Assembly: GCA_028281445.1 (NCBI GenBank)
Contig: JANQJW010000081.1
Coordinates: forward strand, 1 to 52,524
Source: Planctomycetota bacterium
Lineage (GTDB): Bacteria > Planctomycetota > PLA2 > JAEUHO01
Reading direction: 5' to 3'
DNA: 52,524 nt
The notes under the pieces were generated by a model, which saw only the letters and a list, made by a program, of their open reading frames with translations, was not told where the DNA came from and made no database searches. Below are positions 43,775 to 51,720 of this stretch, one piece after another (position 1 is the stretch's first letter; each line of letters begins with the position of its first letter). A program made the translations under genes and the position numbers.

Positions 43775-44240
43775 CGCCCGGCTCCACGGAGAACGCCTCG
43801 CCCACGGACACGCGACCTTCCTGCAGCACGCGGGCGTACAGGCGGCTCGCTCCCGGGTTGTGCTTGTGGGAGACCTGGAGGATGTCGCCCTCCCTGAATG
43901 ACGCCTTGATGGCCGGACAGGGCTGCGCGTAGGAGAGCACCTCGAGCGCCACGCCGTTCTCGAACGAGATCCGACTGCCGAGGCCGACGTCGGGCCATAT
44001 GACGCCTTCCAGCGTCAGGTTCTCCCCGGTCGTACCCGCCTGGATCGGGTGTCCCTCCGCCTGCAAGCGTTCGATCGCGTCGAGGCCGAGCAGCGAGACG
44101 GCGCGCGTCTCGCCGCCGTGGAACTTCGGATGCGCCTGCCGGTCGCCTTCGACGCCCCGCACGCTGACACCGGCAGTCTCCACTGCGAGCTTCGGCACGC
44201 CGCCGTCGGACACGTTGATGCTGTGGATCCGGCCGTTCAT
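43767..44240 (-). CDS. MOSC domain protein
   Basis: The 157-residue protein is a stand-alone MOSC domain: N-terminal GRIHSINVSDGGVPKL, VEGDRQAHPKFHGGETRAVS, the signature TGENLTLEG and a conserved Cys in SYAQPCPAIKASF, which in related sulfur-carrier and Moco proteins can coordinate molybdenum or carry sulfur. The length is like YiiM-type proteins but lacks their ferredoxin-like part. It may detoxify N-hydroxylated compounds or handle sulfur. It is convergent with the ExoIII-like gene. Confidence 0.85.
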   Translation of the reverse strand: MNGRIHSINVSDGGVPKLAVETAGVSVRGVEGDRQAHPKFHGGETRAVSLLGLDAIERLQAEGHPIQAGTTGENLTLEGVIWPDVGLGSRISFENGVALEVLSYAQPCPAIKASFREGDILQVSHKHNPGASRLYARVLQEGRVSVGEAFSVEPGVS

Positions 44241-44252
44241 GACCGCGTGAGT

Positions 44253-45605
44253 CTACTTGCGCGCGCGAACGCGGAGGTCCTCGATCCACCCCGGGCGCAG
44301 CCAGCCGAAGTACATGGACGTTCGGGTCTCAAAGGGCGCCCGGTAGAAGAGCGTCTTGAGGTCGCGCCCGAGTCCGGGCTCGGCGAGCACGCCGCGGAAG
44401 GCCTCGTGGCCGTTGATGAGCACGGTCACGGGCTCATCGAGGTCGACGAGCGTGTCGTCGAGGTAGACCGAGAGGGAGCGGATGCCCTGCGCCTCGATGC
44501 GCACCGTGTTGGGGGCGCTCTCCGTGTTCACGACCTCGACGTCGAAGCGGTGCTGAGACGCCGCCGGATCGATGTCGTTCACGTTGATCCAGTACGATCC
44601 GCGCTTGTCCAGTGTTGCCGCGTCCCAGCCGTACCGCATGGGGGACCGCCGGCGTTGGGCGCTCATCCACGTACACAGATCCGATCCATCGCCCAGCGTG
44701 ACCCGCGGGTGGCCCAGCGCGCGCAGACGCTCAGCCAACTTCTTGTTTCCGACGACGTAGGCCGGCAGCGGCGCGAAGTTGCGCACGCCGGTCTCACGCG
44801 TGGCGGAGTCGATCACGCCGTCGCGCAGGACGATGCCCGCGAAGAACATCGGCATCGATGCGGCAACGTCCAAGGCGGCCTGGCCGCCATCGAGAATCAC
44901 GCGCGAGAAGTCCACGTGGTACGTGCGCCAGAAGTGGCGGAACGTGTTGGTAAGGACCTCGTGGCGCACCATCCCGCTCTTGCCGAGGAAGCGTCCCGCT
45001 CCCGCCATTGGCGCGAGCATGAGCCAGTCCGTGTGCAGGGGCTTGTGCGTCGCGTAGGGGTAGTTGCGTGCAAGCACTTCGACGCCCGCGGGCTTCTTCG
45101 CCGCAGCATCGGCCTTGGTGTGGAGCGCGATGACGAGCGGAAGAGGCTCCGGACGCGGATACCGCGCGAGCTTGGACGCCGTCGGGTAGCTGCGAGGCAA
45201 GGAGTAGGCGCAGCTGAACTCCTGCGATCGGAACCAGCGGAAGCGTCCCGCGCGCCCGGTGCGAACGCTCGTGAAACGGTACCGCTGCTTCTTGTCTGCG
45301 AAGGGCTCTTCAAACGTGCGACCTTGCGCTACGAGCCACGCGAGTCGGTCCGGCTCGGCGAGCACGCGCTCTCCGCCGGCAGCCAGGCGCTCCAGCTCCG
45401 GGCGGAAGGCGCGCAACCCCTCGGAGTACTCGGCGCGGACGTCGAAGTAGCGTCGTGCCGCGAGCACGACCGCCTTGTGTTGCCGCAGGTAGGCGGCGGA
45501 CTTGTCCTCGGCCCGAGAGGTGGCCGTCGGGAAGAGCGCAGGCAGGAGGAACGCGGCCGCGAGGATGGCGCGGCGCACTCGTCGGATGTGACCCAGCATC
45601 GTCAT
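44253..45605 (-). CDS. Exported alpha/beta-hydrolase-fold protein lacking a nucleophile
   Basis: I choose ATG 45605 (MTMLGHIRR); ATG 45599 is also possible. The product (about 450 residues) has a signal peptide (ILAAAFLLPALFPTATSRA). A hydrolase-like core follows: LPLVIALHTKADAAAK, HTDWLMLAPMAGAGRFLG, VDFSRVILDGGQAALDVAAS and FAGIVLRDG. In active relatives the elbow reads GHSMGG or GxSxG; here the segment is LDGGQAAL, with no Ser, Cys or Asp at the nucleophile place. A C-terminal beta-rich domain follows (ITVEV-like INVNDIDPAASQHRFDVEVV). It may bind a ligand without cutting it. It does not share sequence detail with the active hydrolase at 11657. Confidence 0.7.
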   Translation of the reverse strand: MTMLGHIRRVRRAILAAAFLLPALFPTATSRAEDKSAAYLRQHKAVVLAARRYFDVRAEYSEGLRAFRPELERLAAGGERVLAEPDRLAWLVAQGRTFEEPFADKKQRYRFTSVRTGRAGRFRWFRSQEFSCAYSLPRSYPTASKLARYPRPEPLPLVIALHTKADAAAKKPAGVEVLARNYPYATHKPLHTDWLMLAPMAGAGRFLGKSGMVRHEVLTNTFRHFWRTYHVDFSRVILDGGQAALDVAASMPMFFAGIVLRDGVIDSATRETGVRNFAPLPAYVVGNKKLAERLRALGHPRVTLGDGSDLCTWMSAQRRRSPMRYGWDAATLDKRGSYWINVNDIDPAASQHRFDVEVVNTESAPNTVRIEAQGIRSLSVYLDDTLVDLDEPVTVLINGHEAFRGVLAEPGLGRDLKTLFYRAPFETRTSMYFGWLRPGWIEDLRVRARK

Positions 45606-45781
45606 GAGGCCCTGTAGGTGGAAACGCGGTTTCCCCGAGTCTGGCATCGAATTCCCGCTCGGAACGGCTCTCCGTGGTCCCTTGCCGTATCCTCTCCGCG
45701 ACAGGTGAGATGCCTCCGATGCGCTCCTTGTGGGGGCCCGAAGGCAAAGGTATGGTCCGCCGACACCCAGGAGCCACCGCC

Positions 45782-46147
45782 GTGACCCACGCGCATACCT
45801 TCGCCTACGAGAAGGTCGAGAAGCCCGAAGCCGACGCCGTCATCTACCGCATGTCCGGCGTGCTCGGCGAGGCCCACAACTGCTACGAGTTCCTCGAGAC
45901 GTTCAAGACCGACCTCGAGACGGCGCCGTCGCGGATCCTCTTCAATCTCCAGAACCTCGAGAACATGTACAGCGCCGGCATCGGCATCGTGGCCGCGAGC
46001 TACACCTCGGCCAAGGAGGCCGGCAAGCTGCTCATGCTGGTCTGTCTCGGCGAGACGGTCTGCCGCACGCTCACCGTCAGCGGCGTCCTGCCGGAAGTAC
46101 ACGCCTACGACACCGAGGACGAGGCCCTGGCCGCACCGATCGAATAG
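45782..46147 (+). CDS. STAS-domain protein (anti-sigma factor antagonist type)
   Basis: I choose GTG at 45782 because AGGAG lies 9 bases before it and the family starts close by; several upstream starts exist in frame. The 121-residue protein has a STAS fold: VIYRMSGVLGEAHNCYEFLE, SRILFNLQNLENMYSAGIGI and GKLLMLVCLGETVCRTLTVS. The usual phosphorylatable Ser after Asp (DxSG) reads MYSAGIG, with Ser present. Such proteins normally hold or release anti-sigma factors through phosphorylation by a kinase. No kinase or anti-sigma partner is adjacent; the TetR gene follows 7 bases downstream. Confidence 0.78.
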   Translation: MTHAHTFAYEKVEKPEADAVIYRMSGVLGEAHNCYEFLETFKTDLETAPSRILFNLQNLENMYSAGIGIVAASYTSAKEAGKLLMLVCLGETVCRTLTVSGVLPEVHAYDTEDEALAAPIE

Positions 46148-46154
46148 CGGCAGC

Positions 46155-46775
46155 ATGGCGAAGACGGGCGGACGCCGCAACCTCAAGCGCACAGAGCGCC
46201 GCGAGCAGATCCTGCAATCGGCTCTCCAGGCCTTCTCACGCGGCGGCTACCACGGCACGCACGTCGCCGACATCATCGAACAAGCGGGCGTAGCACGCGG
46301 CACCTTCTACCTGCATTTCGAGTCCAAGCACGACGTCTTCGACACACTCGTGGACCGGACGCTCCGCCTCTTCCTCGACGTGCGCCCGATGGGGGAAGAG
46401 CCGGCGGTCCGTACGCTGACCGACGCCGAAGAGATCCTGCGCGCCTCTTATCACGCGGTCCTGGGGACCATCCACAAGCACCGCAAGCTGATGCAGCTCC
46501 TGTTCGAGGAAGCGGTCGGACTCGAAAAGGGCTTTCGCCGGAAGCTGGAGCGGCACTTTGCCGCATGGCACGAACGAATTCAGGGCACGATGCAGTTGTT
46601 CGTAGACGCGGGTGTCGTACGACGCGATCTCGACGTCGAGATGACCTCGGACATGGTCCTGGGCATGGTGGAGCGCCTCGCCCGGCGCTACCTCTTAAAG
46701 GCCGCGCGTCCGGACTTCGACCGCCTGGTTGACGCGCTGGTGACGTTCGAGCTCGGCGGAATCCGGAAACGGTAG
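46155..46775 (+). CDS. TetR/AcrR family transcriptional regulator
   Basis: The 206-residue regulator has the TetR DNA-binding domain at about 13-60: RREQILQSALQAFSRGGYHG, then TxxxIA-like HVADIIEQAGVARGTFYLHF and ESKHDVFDTLV. The C-terminal ligand-binding part is helical (RTLTDAEEILRASYHAVLGT). Ligand unknown. A perfect 14 bp palindrome 46 bases after its stop, in front of the next gene, is a candidate operator. It may control its own operon or that gene. It starts 7 bases after the STAS gene. Confidence 0.88.
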   Translation: MAKTGGRRNLKRTERREQILQSALQAFSRGGYHGTHVADIIEQAGVARGTFYLHFESKHDVFDTLVDRTLRLFLDVRPMGEEPAVRTLTDAEEILRASYHAVLGTIHKHRKLMQLLFEEAVGLEKGFRRKLERHFAAWHERIQGTMQLFVDAGVVRRDLDVEMTSDMVLGMVERLARRYLLKAARPDFDRLVDALVTFELGGIRKR

Positions 46776-46795
46776 CGTCCGGCCCCGAATCCTCC

Positions 46796-46834
46796 TTGCT
46801 CCAGCGCACCACGCAAATAGACTGACATGTCAGT
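46796..46834 (+). promoter_or_regulatory. Candidate promoter with 14 bp palindromic operator
   Basis: ACTGACATGTCAGT at 46821-46834 is a perfect palindrome, of the kind bound by TetR-family dimers. It overlaps the -10-like TAGACT (46818-46823), which lies 16 bases after the -35-like TTGCTC (46796-46801). The next gene has its GGAGG at 46839 and ATG at 46849, so a bound dimer would block transcription. The TetR gene directly upstream is the obvious candidate regulator. Confidence 0.55.
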
Positions 46835-46848
46835 TCTTGGAGGCAGGC

Positions 46849-47274
46849 ATGGGCAGGGCCGTATTGGTGGTGGTGGCGGGAGCGTACTTCGTGTTGTGGC
46901 TCGGGGCGTGCCGCATGTACCGGCCGGAGAACCCGATGCGTACACCGGGCGACCACGTCGCCAAGGGCCTCGAGACGGCAACCATGGTGGGTGTCATGGC
47001 GGTGGCGATCGTGCCGGCGGCCGTGCTCTACGGGATCGTCTCCTTGAGTCAAGAGATCGGCGACGCACTCCGCTCCGACAACGGGAGGCCGTCGCTGGCA
47101 GCACCCAAGGAACCCCGGGAAGACCCGGACGAGTTGTGCGGGGAAGCCCGTCCCGTGGCGCAACCTGCCCCGCCTCGGCCGCTGGATCCGGAGGCGCCGC
47201 CCGCCGGCGATCTACCGCCGCTTGACCTCGACGTGCCGCAGCCGGCCCAGCCGACCCCACCGAGCAATCGGTGA
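46849..47274 (+). CDS. Small lipoprotein-like membrane protein with Pro-rich tail
   Basis: The ATG at 46849 is preceded by GGAGG and is preferred to the TTG at 46837. The 141-residue protein has an N-terminal hydrophobic segment ending in a lipobox-like LGAC (VLVVVAGAYFVLWLGAC, Cys near 21), a second membrane segment (MVGVMAVAIVPAAVLYGIVS), and then a Pro-rich tail (PAPPRPLDPEAPPAGDLPPL). It is not recognised. The operator-like palindrome before it suggests control by the TetR protein, perhaps in response to membrane stress. It converges on the peroxidase gene. Confidence 0.7.
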   Translation: MGRAVLVVVAGAYFVLWLGACRMYRPENPMRTPGDHVAKGLETATMVGVMAVAIVPAAVLYGIVSLSQEIGDALRSDNGRPSLAAPKEPREDPDELCGEARPVAQPAPPRPLDPEAPPAGDLPPLDLDVPQPAQPTPPSNR

Positions 47275-47275
47275 G

Positions 47276-47289
47276 GCCGGAGGACCGGC
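47276..47289. terminator. Short GC hairpin between converging genes
   Basis: GCCGG-AGGA-CCGGC makes a perfect 5 bp stem with a 4-base loop, directly after one stop and 4 bases before the other. No T run follows on either strand, so it may only weakly end both transcripts. Confidence 0.35.
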
Positions 47290-47292
47290 GCT

Positions 47293-48738
47293 TCAGTCGC
47301 CGACGGGCAACCCGCTGGGCACACGGGGGGGGACCTCGGAGGAAAGGTCGGTTGATACGGGATCCGTCAGGGACCGGAGGAAGGCGGCGATCAGGTCGAT
47401 GTCCTGACCGTTGAGATTGGGCGCAGGCCGCAGGATGCCGCTGAGGGCGTCCGCGCGAGCCTGGTTGCGACCCGGGTCGAGATCCACGAGGCCCCGAACG
47501 AGCGGCGCGAGCTGGTTCGCGTTGTAGTTCTGCAAGCGCTGGGTCGGGTTGTCGTAGTGCCGGATGGCGTTCTCGAGCGTCGCGTACGCGCCGTCGTGCA
47601 TCCACGGCCCGGTGATCTCGACGTTGCGCAGCGAAGGCGTGCGGAAGCGGTAGACGTCGTCCTGATCGCCCGTGACGAGCGCGCGCCCCGTGTCCTCGCC
47701 GGGGAAGTCCTTGCCCGGCCCTACCTGCGGAACGGCGATCGCGTGGTGCTGGTTGTCCGACATCAGTGGACCCTCGTGGCACGCGTCACAATTCGCGCGG
47801 CCGTAGAAGAGGAGCGCGCCCCGCTTGGCGTCGTCGCTCACCGCGTTCGTGTCGCCGGCGAGGTAGCGGTCGAACGGCGAGTCGAGCGCCTGGAAGGCCG
47901 TGGCTTGGTACGCACCGAGAGCGCGGGCCGCATGACCGAAGTTGAAGTCGTCGAAGTCGACGACGTTGGGGAACGCCGCCTGGAAGAGGTCGCGGTACTC
48001 CTCGATGCCGCCTTCCGAGCCGTTGTTGGTCCCGACGAGGCGCTCCATGAGCAGGGCCCATACCTCGAGGTTGTCGGCGGCGTCGGCGATCTCGTTCTCG
48101 CCGGCCTGTCCGCGCATCTCCTCGCGTGAGGTCACCGGGAACATGGCTTGCGCGGCCAACGCGGTGTCCAGCTGCGCCGCGATGTCGGCCGCCGTCGGAT
48201 TGCCTCCGTTGAGCGCGGGCTCGGGCGTGTTCAGGTTGCCGTTGGGTGCACGCGACACGCGGCTGTCCCAGAACATCCGCCGTTCGCTTGGCAGACCGCG
48301 GTTGAAGACGGGTGGTGCGTTCCGGGGAATCAGCACGCCGGTCCCGAGCTGGCGGCTCGCCGCAGAACCCGTCCCGCCTTCGCCGATCGAGACGGAAAGC
48401 GCATCGCCGGTGCCGGCCGTGGGCTCGTGGCAGGTGGAGCAGGAGATGTTGCGGTTGCCCGACAGGATCTTGTCGAAGAACAGCGCGCGACCGAGGGTCA
48501 CTAGCGCCTGTGGAGCGGGCGGAATCGGCTGGACGGCGTTGATGTTGTTCTGTTGCAGGATCTGCGCGAAATCCTGTTCGAGCTGCGGATCGCCGGGCGG
48601 CTGGTCGTCGTTGGGATCAGCCGGCGCGTTGTCCGTTGCGTCCGTGTTCGTCGTTCCACCGCCGGCGCCGCACCCTGGGAAGAGGAACGCGGGGGCAACA
48701 AGGGCAAGCAGTAGGACGAGCAGCATCCTGGCACGCAT
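47293..48738 (-). CDS. Diheme cytochrome c peroxidase-family lipoprotein
   Basis: The 481-residue product has a lipoprotein signal (MLLVLLLALVAPAFLFPGC, lipid Cys near 23). After an acidic linker come two c-type haem sites: CSTCHEP near residue 100 and CDACHEG near 316. Between them RNAPPVFNRGLPSERRMFWD and GHAARALGAYQATAFQ are typical of the CcpA/MauG family. The conserved RTPSLRNVEITGPWMHDGAY and the final FLRSLTDP also fit. It should reduce peroxides or oxidise a substrate at the outer side of the membrane. No electron donor gene is next to it. The gap upstream (48739-48980) shows no gene, only a weak GC hairpin. Confidence 0.88.
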   Translation of the reverse strand: MRARMLLVLLLALVAPAFLFPGCGAGGGTTNTDATDNAPADPNDDQPPGDPQLEQDFAQILQQNNINAVQPIPPAPQALVTLGRALFFDKILSGNRNISCSTCHEPTAGTGDALSVSIGEGGTGSAASRQLGTGVLIPRNAPPVFNRGLPSERRMFWDSRVSRAPNGNLNTPEPALNGGNPTAADIAAQLDTALAAQAMFPVTSREEMRGQAGENEIADAADNLEVWALLMERLVGTNNGSEGGIEEYRDLFQAAFPNVVDFDDFNFGHAARALGAYQATAFQALDSPFDRYLAGDTNAVSDDAKRGALLFYGRANCDACHEGPLMSDNQHHAIAVPQVGPGKDFPGEDTGRALVTGDQDDVYRFRTPSLRNVEITGPWMHDGAYATLENAIRHYDNPTQRLQNYNANQLAPLVRGLVDLDPGRNQARADALSGILRPAPNLNGQDIDLIAAFLRSLTDPVSTDLSSEVPPRVPSGLPVGD

Positions 48739-48980
48739 CGGTCTCTCCTCCGGACGGGTGTCCGCCGGTTCGACGTGCGCGGCTGCATCCGGGCGCGCGA
48801 TGTCGAGGGGTTCGTGTCGTGAGAGACGACCGTGCTCGCGTTGTTCCCTGGCCGTTCCTCGCTTCTATGATTTCAACGCTCGCTATCGGACGCTGAAAGT
48901 CGAAAGCGATGGACGATTCGAGCGAAACGGTCTTGCCTTAAGGAGTACGCAAGGAGTGAAGCGAGAGTCTGAAGCGTGTC

Positions 48981-49610
48981 TTACTTGCGCCAGCGTTTGC
49001 GCTCTTCCTCTTGGATCTTCTGCACGAGGGCGTAGTTTCGCCGCGTCGTTCTCGTGGGCTCCGGCAGCCTGTCAATGAACGAGGCCCACGCGCGCATCAT
49101 TTCGCGCTCAGACCTCGTGGTGCCGGGTTCGTCGATCTTCTCCATGCCCTCGCGCGCCTTCTCGAGCCACTCGTCGTGGATCGGCACGAGCAGGGTCAGG
49201 ATGAGCGAGCGCGCCTCGGGGTCCGCACCGCTGCCCGCTTGCAGGATGCGATCGAGCGTCCGCTCGACGCCATCACCAGACTCAGAGAGAGCCGTTGCTC
49301 GCTCCGCCTCCATGATTGCGCGGACGCGCTCTTCCTCGAGCTCGACCTCTGGTACGTCCTTGCCCTTCCGAAAGGCCTCGGCCACGGCGCGGGCAAGTTC
49401 CGACCAGGTGGTGTGTCCACCTAGTGACGGCTGGTCTCCGTCGTCGGGGAACATCTTTCGCCAGTCGGCCTGCGCGACGCGGTCCCACGAGGCGGCGTCC
49501 AGGGTCTTGGGCGGGCGGTCGTCGTCCGCGGACTTGATCACATCGATTGTGAAGTAGACGAGCCACCCGATCAGCAAGGCAGAGAGCAGGTACCACTCGA
49601 CGACCCTCAT
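48981..49610 (-). CDS. Membrane-anchored helical protein of unknown function
   Basis: The start at 49610 (MRVVEWYLLSALLIGWLVYF) is chosen. The frame continues upstream through the tRNA gene, giving the well-known false N-terminus MAELADALGSGPSGLHCPCG, which is a tRNA-Leu read as protein. The 209-residue product has one N-terminal membrane segment and a soluble, charged, helical rest with conserved-looking WDRVAQADWRKMFPDDGD and EEERKRWRK at the end. No family is recognised. It lies 29 bases after the tRNA on the same strand and may share its transcript. Confidence 0.7.
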   Translation of the reverse strand: MRVVEWYLLSALLIGWLVYFTIDVIKSADDDRPPKTLDAASWDRVAQADWRKMFPDDGDQPSLGGHTTWSELARAVAEAFRKGKDVPEVELEEERVRAIMEAERATALSESGDGVERTLDRILQAGSGADPEARSLILTLLVPIHDEWLEKAREGMEKIDEPGTTRSEREMMRAWASFIDRLPEPTRTTRRNYALVQKIQEEERKRWRK

Positions 49611-49638
49611 GACTCCAGCATAGACATGGGTGGATGGT

Positions 49639-49727
49639 TGGTGCCGAAGGTGGGACTCGAACCCACAAGGGCAATGAAGCCCACTAGGACCTGAACCTAG
49701 CGCGTCTGCCAGTTCCGCCACTTCGGC
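49639..49727 (-). tRNA. tRNA-Leu (anticodon CAG)
   Basis: On the minus strand the acceptor arm starts GCCGAAG and ends CTTCGGC, followed by A and an encoded CCA (49641-49639). The anticodon stem CTAGG/CCTAG encloses loop TTCAGGT, giving anticodon CAG, which reads CUG leucine codons. A long variable arm and a T-arm with GTTCGAG complete the class II leucine shape. Without CCA the gene is 86 bases. Confidence 0.95.
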
Positions 49728-49801
49728 ACGTCGCGAACAGCGGTTGATTACTAGCCCCCAGGCGGCGACAAATCAACCTTTGCGCCGATCTCTGCCCCAA
49801 A

Positions 49802-49869
49802 AGCCAAGGGCGACTCTTGGCTACAGTTTGAAGCACCAGGCTCGGCTTGTGTGCCCTAAATGGGCACAC
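49802..49869. other. Two hairpins between tRNA-Leu and recombinase remnant
   Basis: AGCCAAG/CTTGGCT (49802-49808 and 49816-49822, 7-base loop) and GTGTGCCC/GGGCACAC (49849-49856 and 49862-49869, 5-base loop) are both perfect. A further GGGCAC copy follows at 49874. Together they could be a recombinase binding array or the end of the recombinase transcript. No direct repeat of the tRNA end is visible in the window. Confidence 0.45.
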
Positions 49870-49905
49870 TAGAGGGCACAGTAGGGCGAGGGCCTGCGGC
49901 GTCGT

Positions 49906-50403
49906 CTATCCAGAGCGGGCGCTCGCGCTGTCACCCTCCGGCCCGGCGAGGCGGTCGACCGTGTCGCGCAGGTCGTCAACTCTCAGGCGCGTGTAGACCT
50001 TGAGCGACAGGCTCGGGTCCTGGTGTCGCATCATCTCGGCGTGCTGTGCCGGAGTTGCGACCCGCGAGAGCTGAGTGCTTAGCGTGTGGCGGAAGCTGTG
50101 GAAGACGACGATGCCCTCGTCGTTCTCGAAGGCGATCCCCGCGGCCTTGAGGTCGCGCTTGAGGGTCGGCACTAGCGGGATGCGGGGAAAGACCGGTGCC
50201 CGCGCGTCGATGCTGCGGCGGCCAGCGTGCAGAAGTGCGGCGGCGTCCCTCGCCAGAGGGAGTACCGCGCTCTTGCGATTCTTGGCGATGGAGGCGCGAA
50301 CCCTCACGGAGAGCGCGGCTCGAGCCACGTGGCCGCCCACTCTAGGGAGACGCCCTACTGCCCGAGCCGGGCCCGGAGACCTGGTTCGTTCATCGCGAAC
50401 CAC
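49906..50403 (-). pseudogene. Tyrosine recombinase/integrase fragment
   Basis: Only the C-terminal half of a phage-type integrase is left: VRASIAKNRKSAVLPLARDA, then the catalytic block FHSFRHTLSTQLSRVATPAQ with HxxR, AEMMRHQDPSLSLKVYTRL with the second His and the nucleophile Tyr. The N-terminal arm- and core-binding domains and the first catalytic Arg are missing. Just upstream another frame gives SLEWAATWLE, which resembles the preceding integrase strand (LxWxHVDL), so a frameshift near 50336 may add to the loss. The upstream part overlaps the end of the lipoprotein gene. Probably inactive; a mark of past integration. Confidence 0.7.
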
Positions 50404-51236
50404 TCAAGCCAGCCCTGCTGGTGCGCGGCCACTTCGGCGCCGCCCCGCGGCGCGTGGCGCCCGACCGGCATAGCGCCCGTCATGCGCCGGAGCGCTCGAC
50501 CAGCTGTTGTCGCAAGGGAGGGATCACTTAGTAGTCGAATCAAGTCTCTTGCGCTATCGACGAGCGCCATCTTCGCGAGGGCAACGAGAGCTGCAAACCT
50601 CTGTCGAAACTGCCCAGAGGACATGGCCAGAGCCTGGAGAGCAGGAGCAAGCCGTACATCCCCTACGTCGAGCGTGGTGTGCAGCGCTGAATCCCGTCGG
50701 GCTGGGTCCCTAGATCGCAAATCCAGGGATAGCTCTTTGGCCTGGGCGACATGCCGCTCTGTGTCCCTTAGCTCGAATTCAAGAGACCACGCATCCAAGA
50801 TGCGGTCTCCGGCTTGCGTCTCTAGGCGCAGCACTTTCCAGCCCTCAGTGGGGAAGAAGCGGTCGACCGAGAAGACCCTGTCTTCCTTGCGCTGCGCACC
50901 AAGACCGTCGACAAAAAGCGCATTGCCAGCGCCTGGCGCGAGGCGGACCTCTACCGAGACTCTGAGCCCCGCGACGGTCGTCCCTGGTTTGGGGTGCAGC
51001 ACGGTCACGCCAGCGCGCTGGTCCTCGCCGTGCGAGCGAAGCGTTGCTCGGCATCCGCATGTCCCGAGCACGACGAAAAGGCACGCGCCGAACCACCACG
51101 CACGCCCCCGGCTATATGCGGCGTGGATCGGACCGGGGCAAGGTCCGTTCGATTTCCCTTCGCGCCTCGTCAAGAGCCTGGTCCTCGGCAGCGCGCTTTG
51201 CGTCAACTTCTCTTTGCTCCTCCTCGCTGCGACCAC
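50355..51236 (-). CDS. Lipoprotein with HEAT-like repeats, start uncertain
   Basis: The open frame reaches GTG at 51236. The likely functional part begins near a lipoprotein signal (WWFGACLFVVLGTCGC), but no clear start codon stands just before it, so the true start is open. Downstream are a beta-rich domain (VTVLHPKPGTTVAGLRVSVE) and a helical region (QFRQRFAALVALAKMALVDS, ATTAGRALRRMTG) ending in GWLEWFAMN, like the Trp-rich end of exported HEAT proteins. Codon use is visibly less GC-rich than in the rest of the window. It overlaps the gene at 51112 by about 125 bases if the GTG is right. Confidence 0.55.
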   Translation of the reverse strand: MVAARRSKEKLTQSALPRTRLLTRREGKSNGPCPGPIHAAYSRGRAWWFGACLFVVLGTCGCRATLRSHGEDQRAGVTVLHPKPGTTVAGLRVSVEVRLAPGAGNALFVDGLGAQRKEDRVFSVDRFFPTEGWKVLRLETQAGDRILDAWSLEFELRDTERHVAQAKELSLDLRSRDPARRDSALHTTLDVGDVRLAPALQALAMSSGQFRQRFAALVALAKMALVDSARDLIRLLSDPSLATTAGRALRRMTGAMPVGRHAPRGGAEVAAHQQGWLEWFAMNEPGLRARLGQ

Positions 51237-51672
51237 CCTGCTTCGCAGCCGCCTCGTCCTCTGCGTCCCGCTCTAGCACCATGCGGCGCCACATCACCAT
51301 GGGGAGATCGTAGGCGTCCCATTGACAGAGGACAACGTCTGCGGTTTCCTCCTTGGTGGGGTAGCCCACCACTAGGAAGTAGTTGAACAGGGCCTCTTTT
51401 GCTCGCGGATCCTTGAACTGCCGCTGCTTGGCCATGATCTGGTTTTCGAGTTCATTGAAGGGATTGACCGGGAATCGCTCCCCTCCCCTTACGGGGGGCC
51501 CTGCGGCTTCCGCAAGGTCCGCCTTCAATTCGTCATCGAGTTCCTTGAGCCAACGATCAAACTCATCGAGTAGTTTCTTCCATGCTCTATCGGCCAATCC
51601 GCCCAACGGTGTCGGGCCGGTGAACAGGCCTTGTAGTCCGCCAGACGCGCCGATTCCTCCCGACGCGAACAT
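51112..51672 (-). CDS. Acidic coiled-coil protein, 3' part of an interrupted frame
   Basis: The 186-residue product is not recognised. It begins with a Gly-rich stretch (MFASGGIGASGGLQGLF), then charged helices (WKKLLDEFDRWLKELDDELK), a middle part with NPFNELENQIMAKQRQF, and a long acidic coil (ERDAEDEAAAKQGGRSEEEQ). It might be a phage structural or scaffolding-type protein. The frame is continuous with the 54-residue gene upstream except for one TGA at 51721-51723, so the two may be halves of one protein. GGAGGAA lies 14 bases before ATG 51672. Confidence 0.6.
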   Translation of the reverse strand: MFASGGIGASGGLQGLFTGPTPLGGLADRAWKKLLDEFDRWLKELDDELKADLAEAAGPPVRGGERFPVNPFNELENQIMAKQRQFKDPRAKEALFNYFLVVGYPTKEETADVVLCQWDAYDLPMVMWRRMVLERDAEDEAAAKQGGRSEEEQREVDAKRAAEDQALDEARREIERTLPRSDPRRI

Positions 51673-51720
51673 GAATCGGTCGGGCTCTTCCTCCCCGCCC
51701 GGGGGGCACCCCCACGGTCC

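Noticed and set aside
49611..49721. N-terminal extension MAELADALGSGPSGLHCPCG of the gene at 48981
   Set aside because: This is the tRNA-Leu gene translated; a classic false start. The gene begins at 49610.
49728..49905. Prophage attachment site at the tRNA end
   Set aside because: The recombinase fragment lies on the 5' side of the tRNA, and no repeat of the tRNA 3' end is seen in the window. No attachment site is called.
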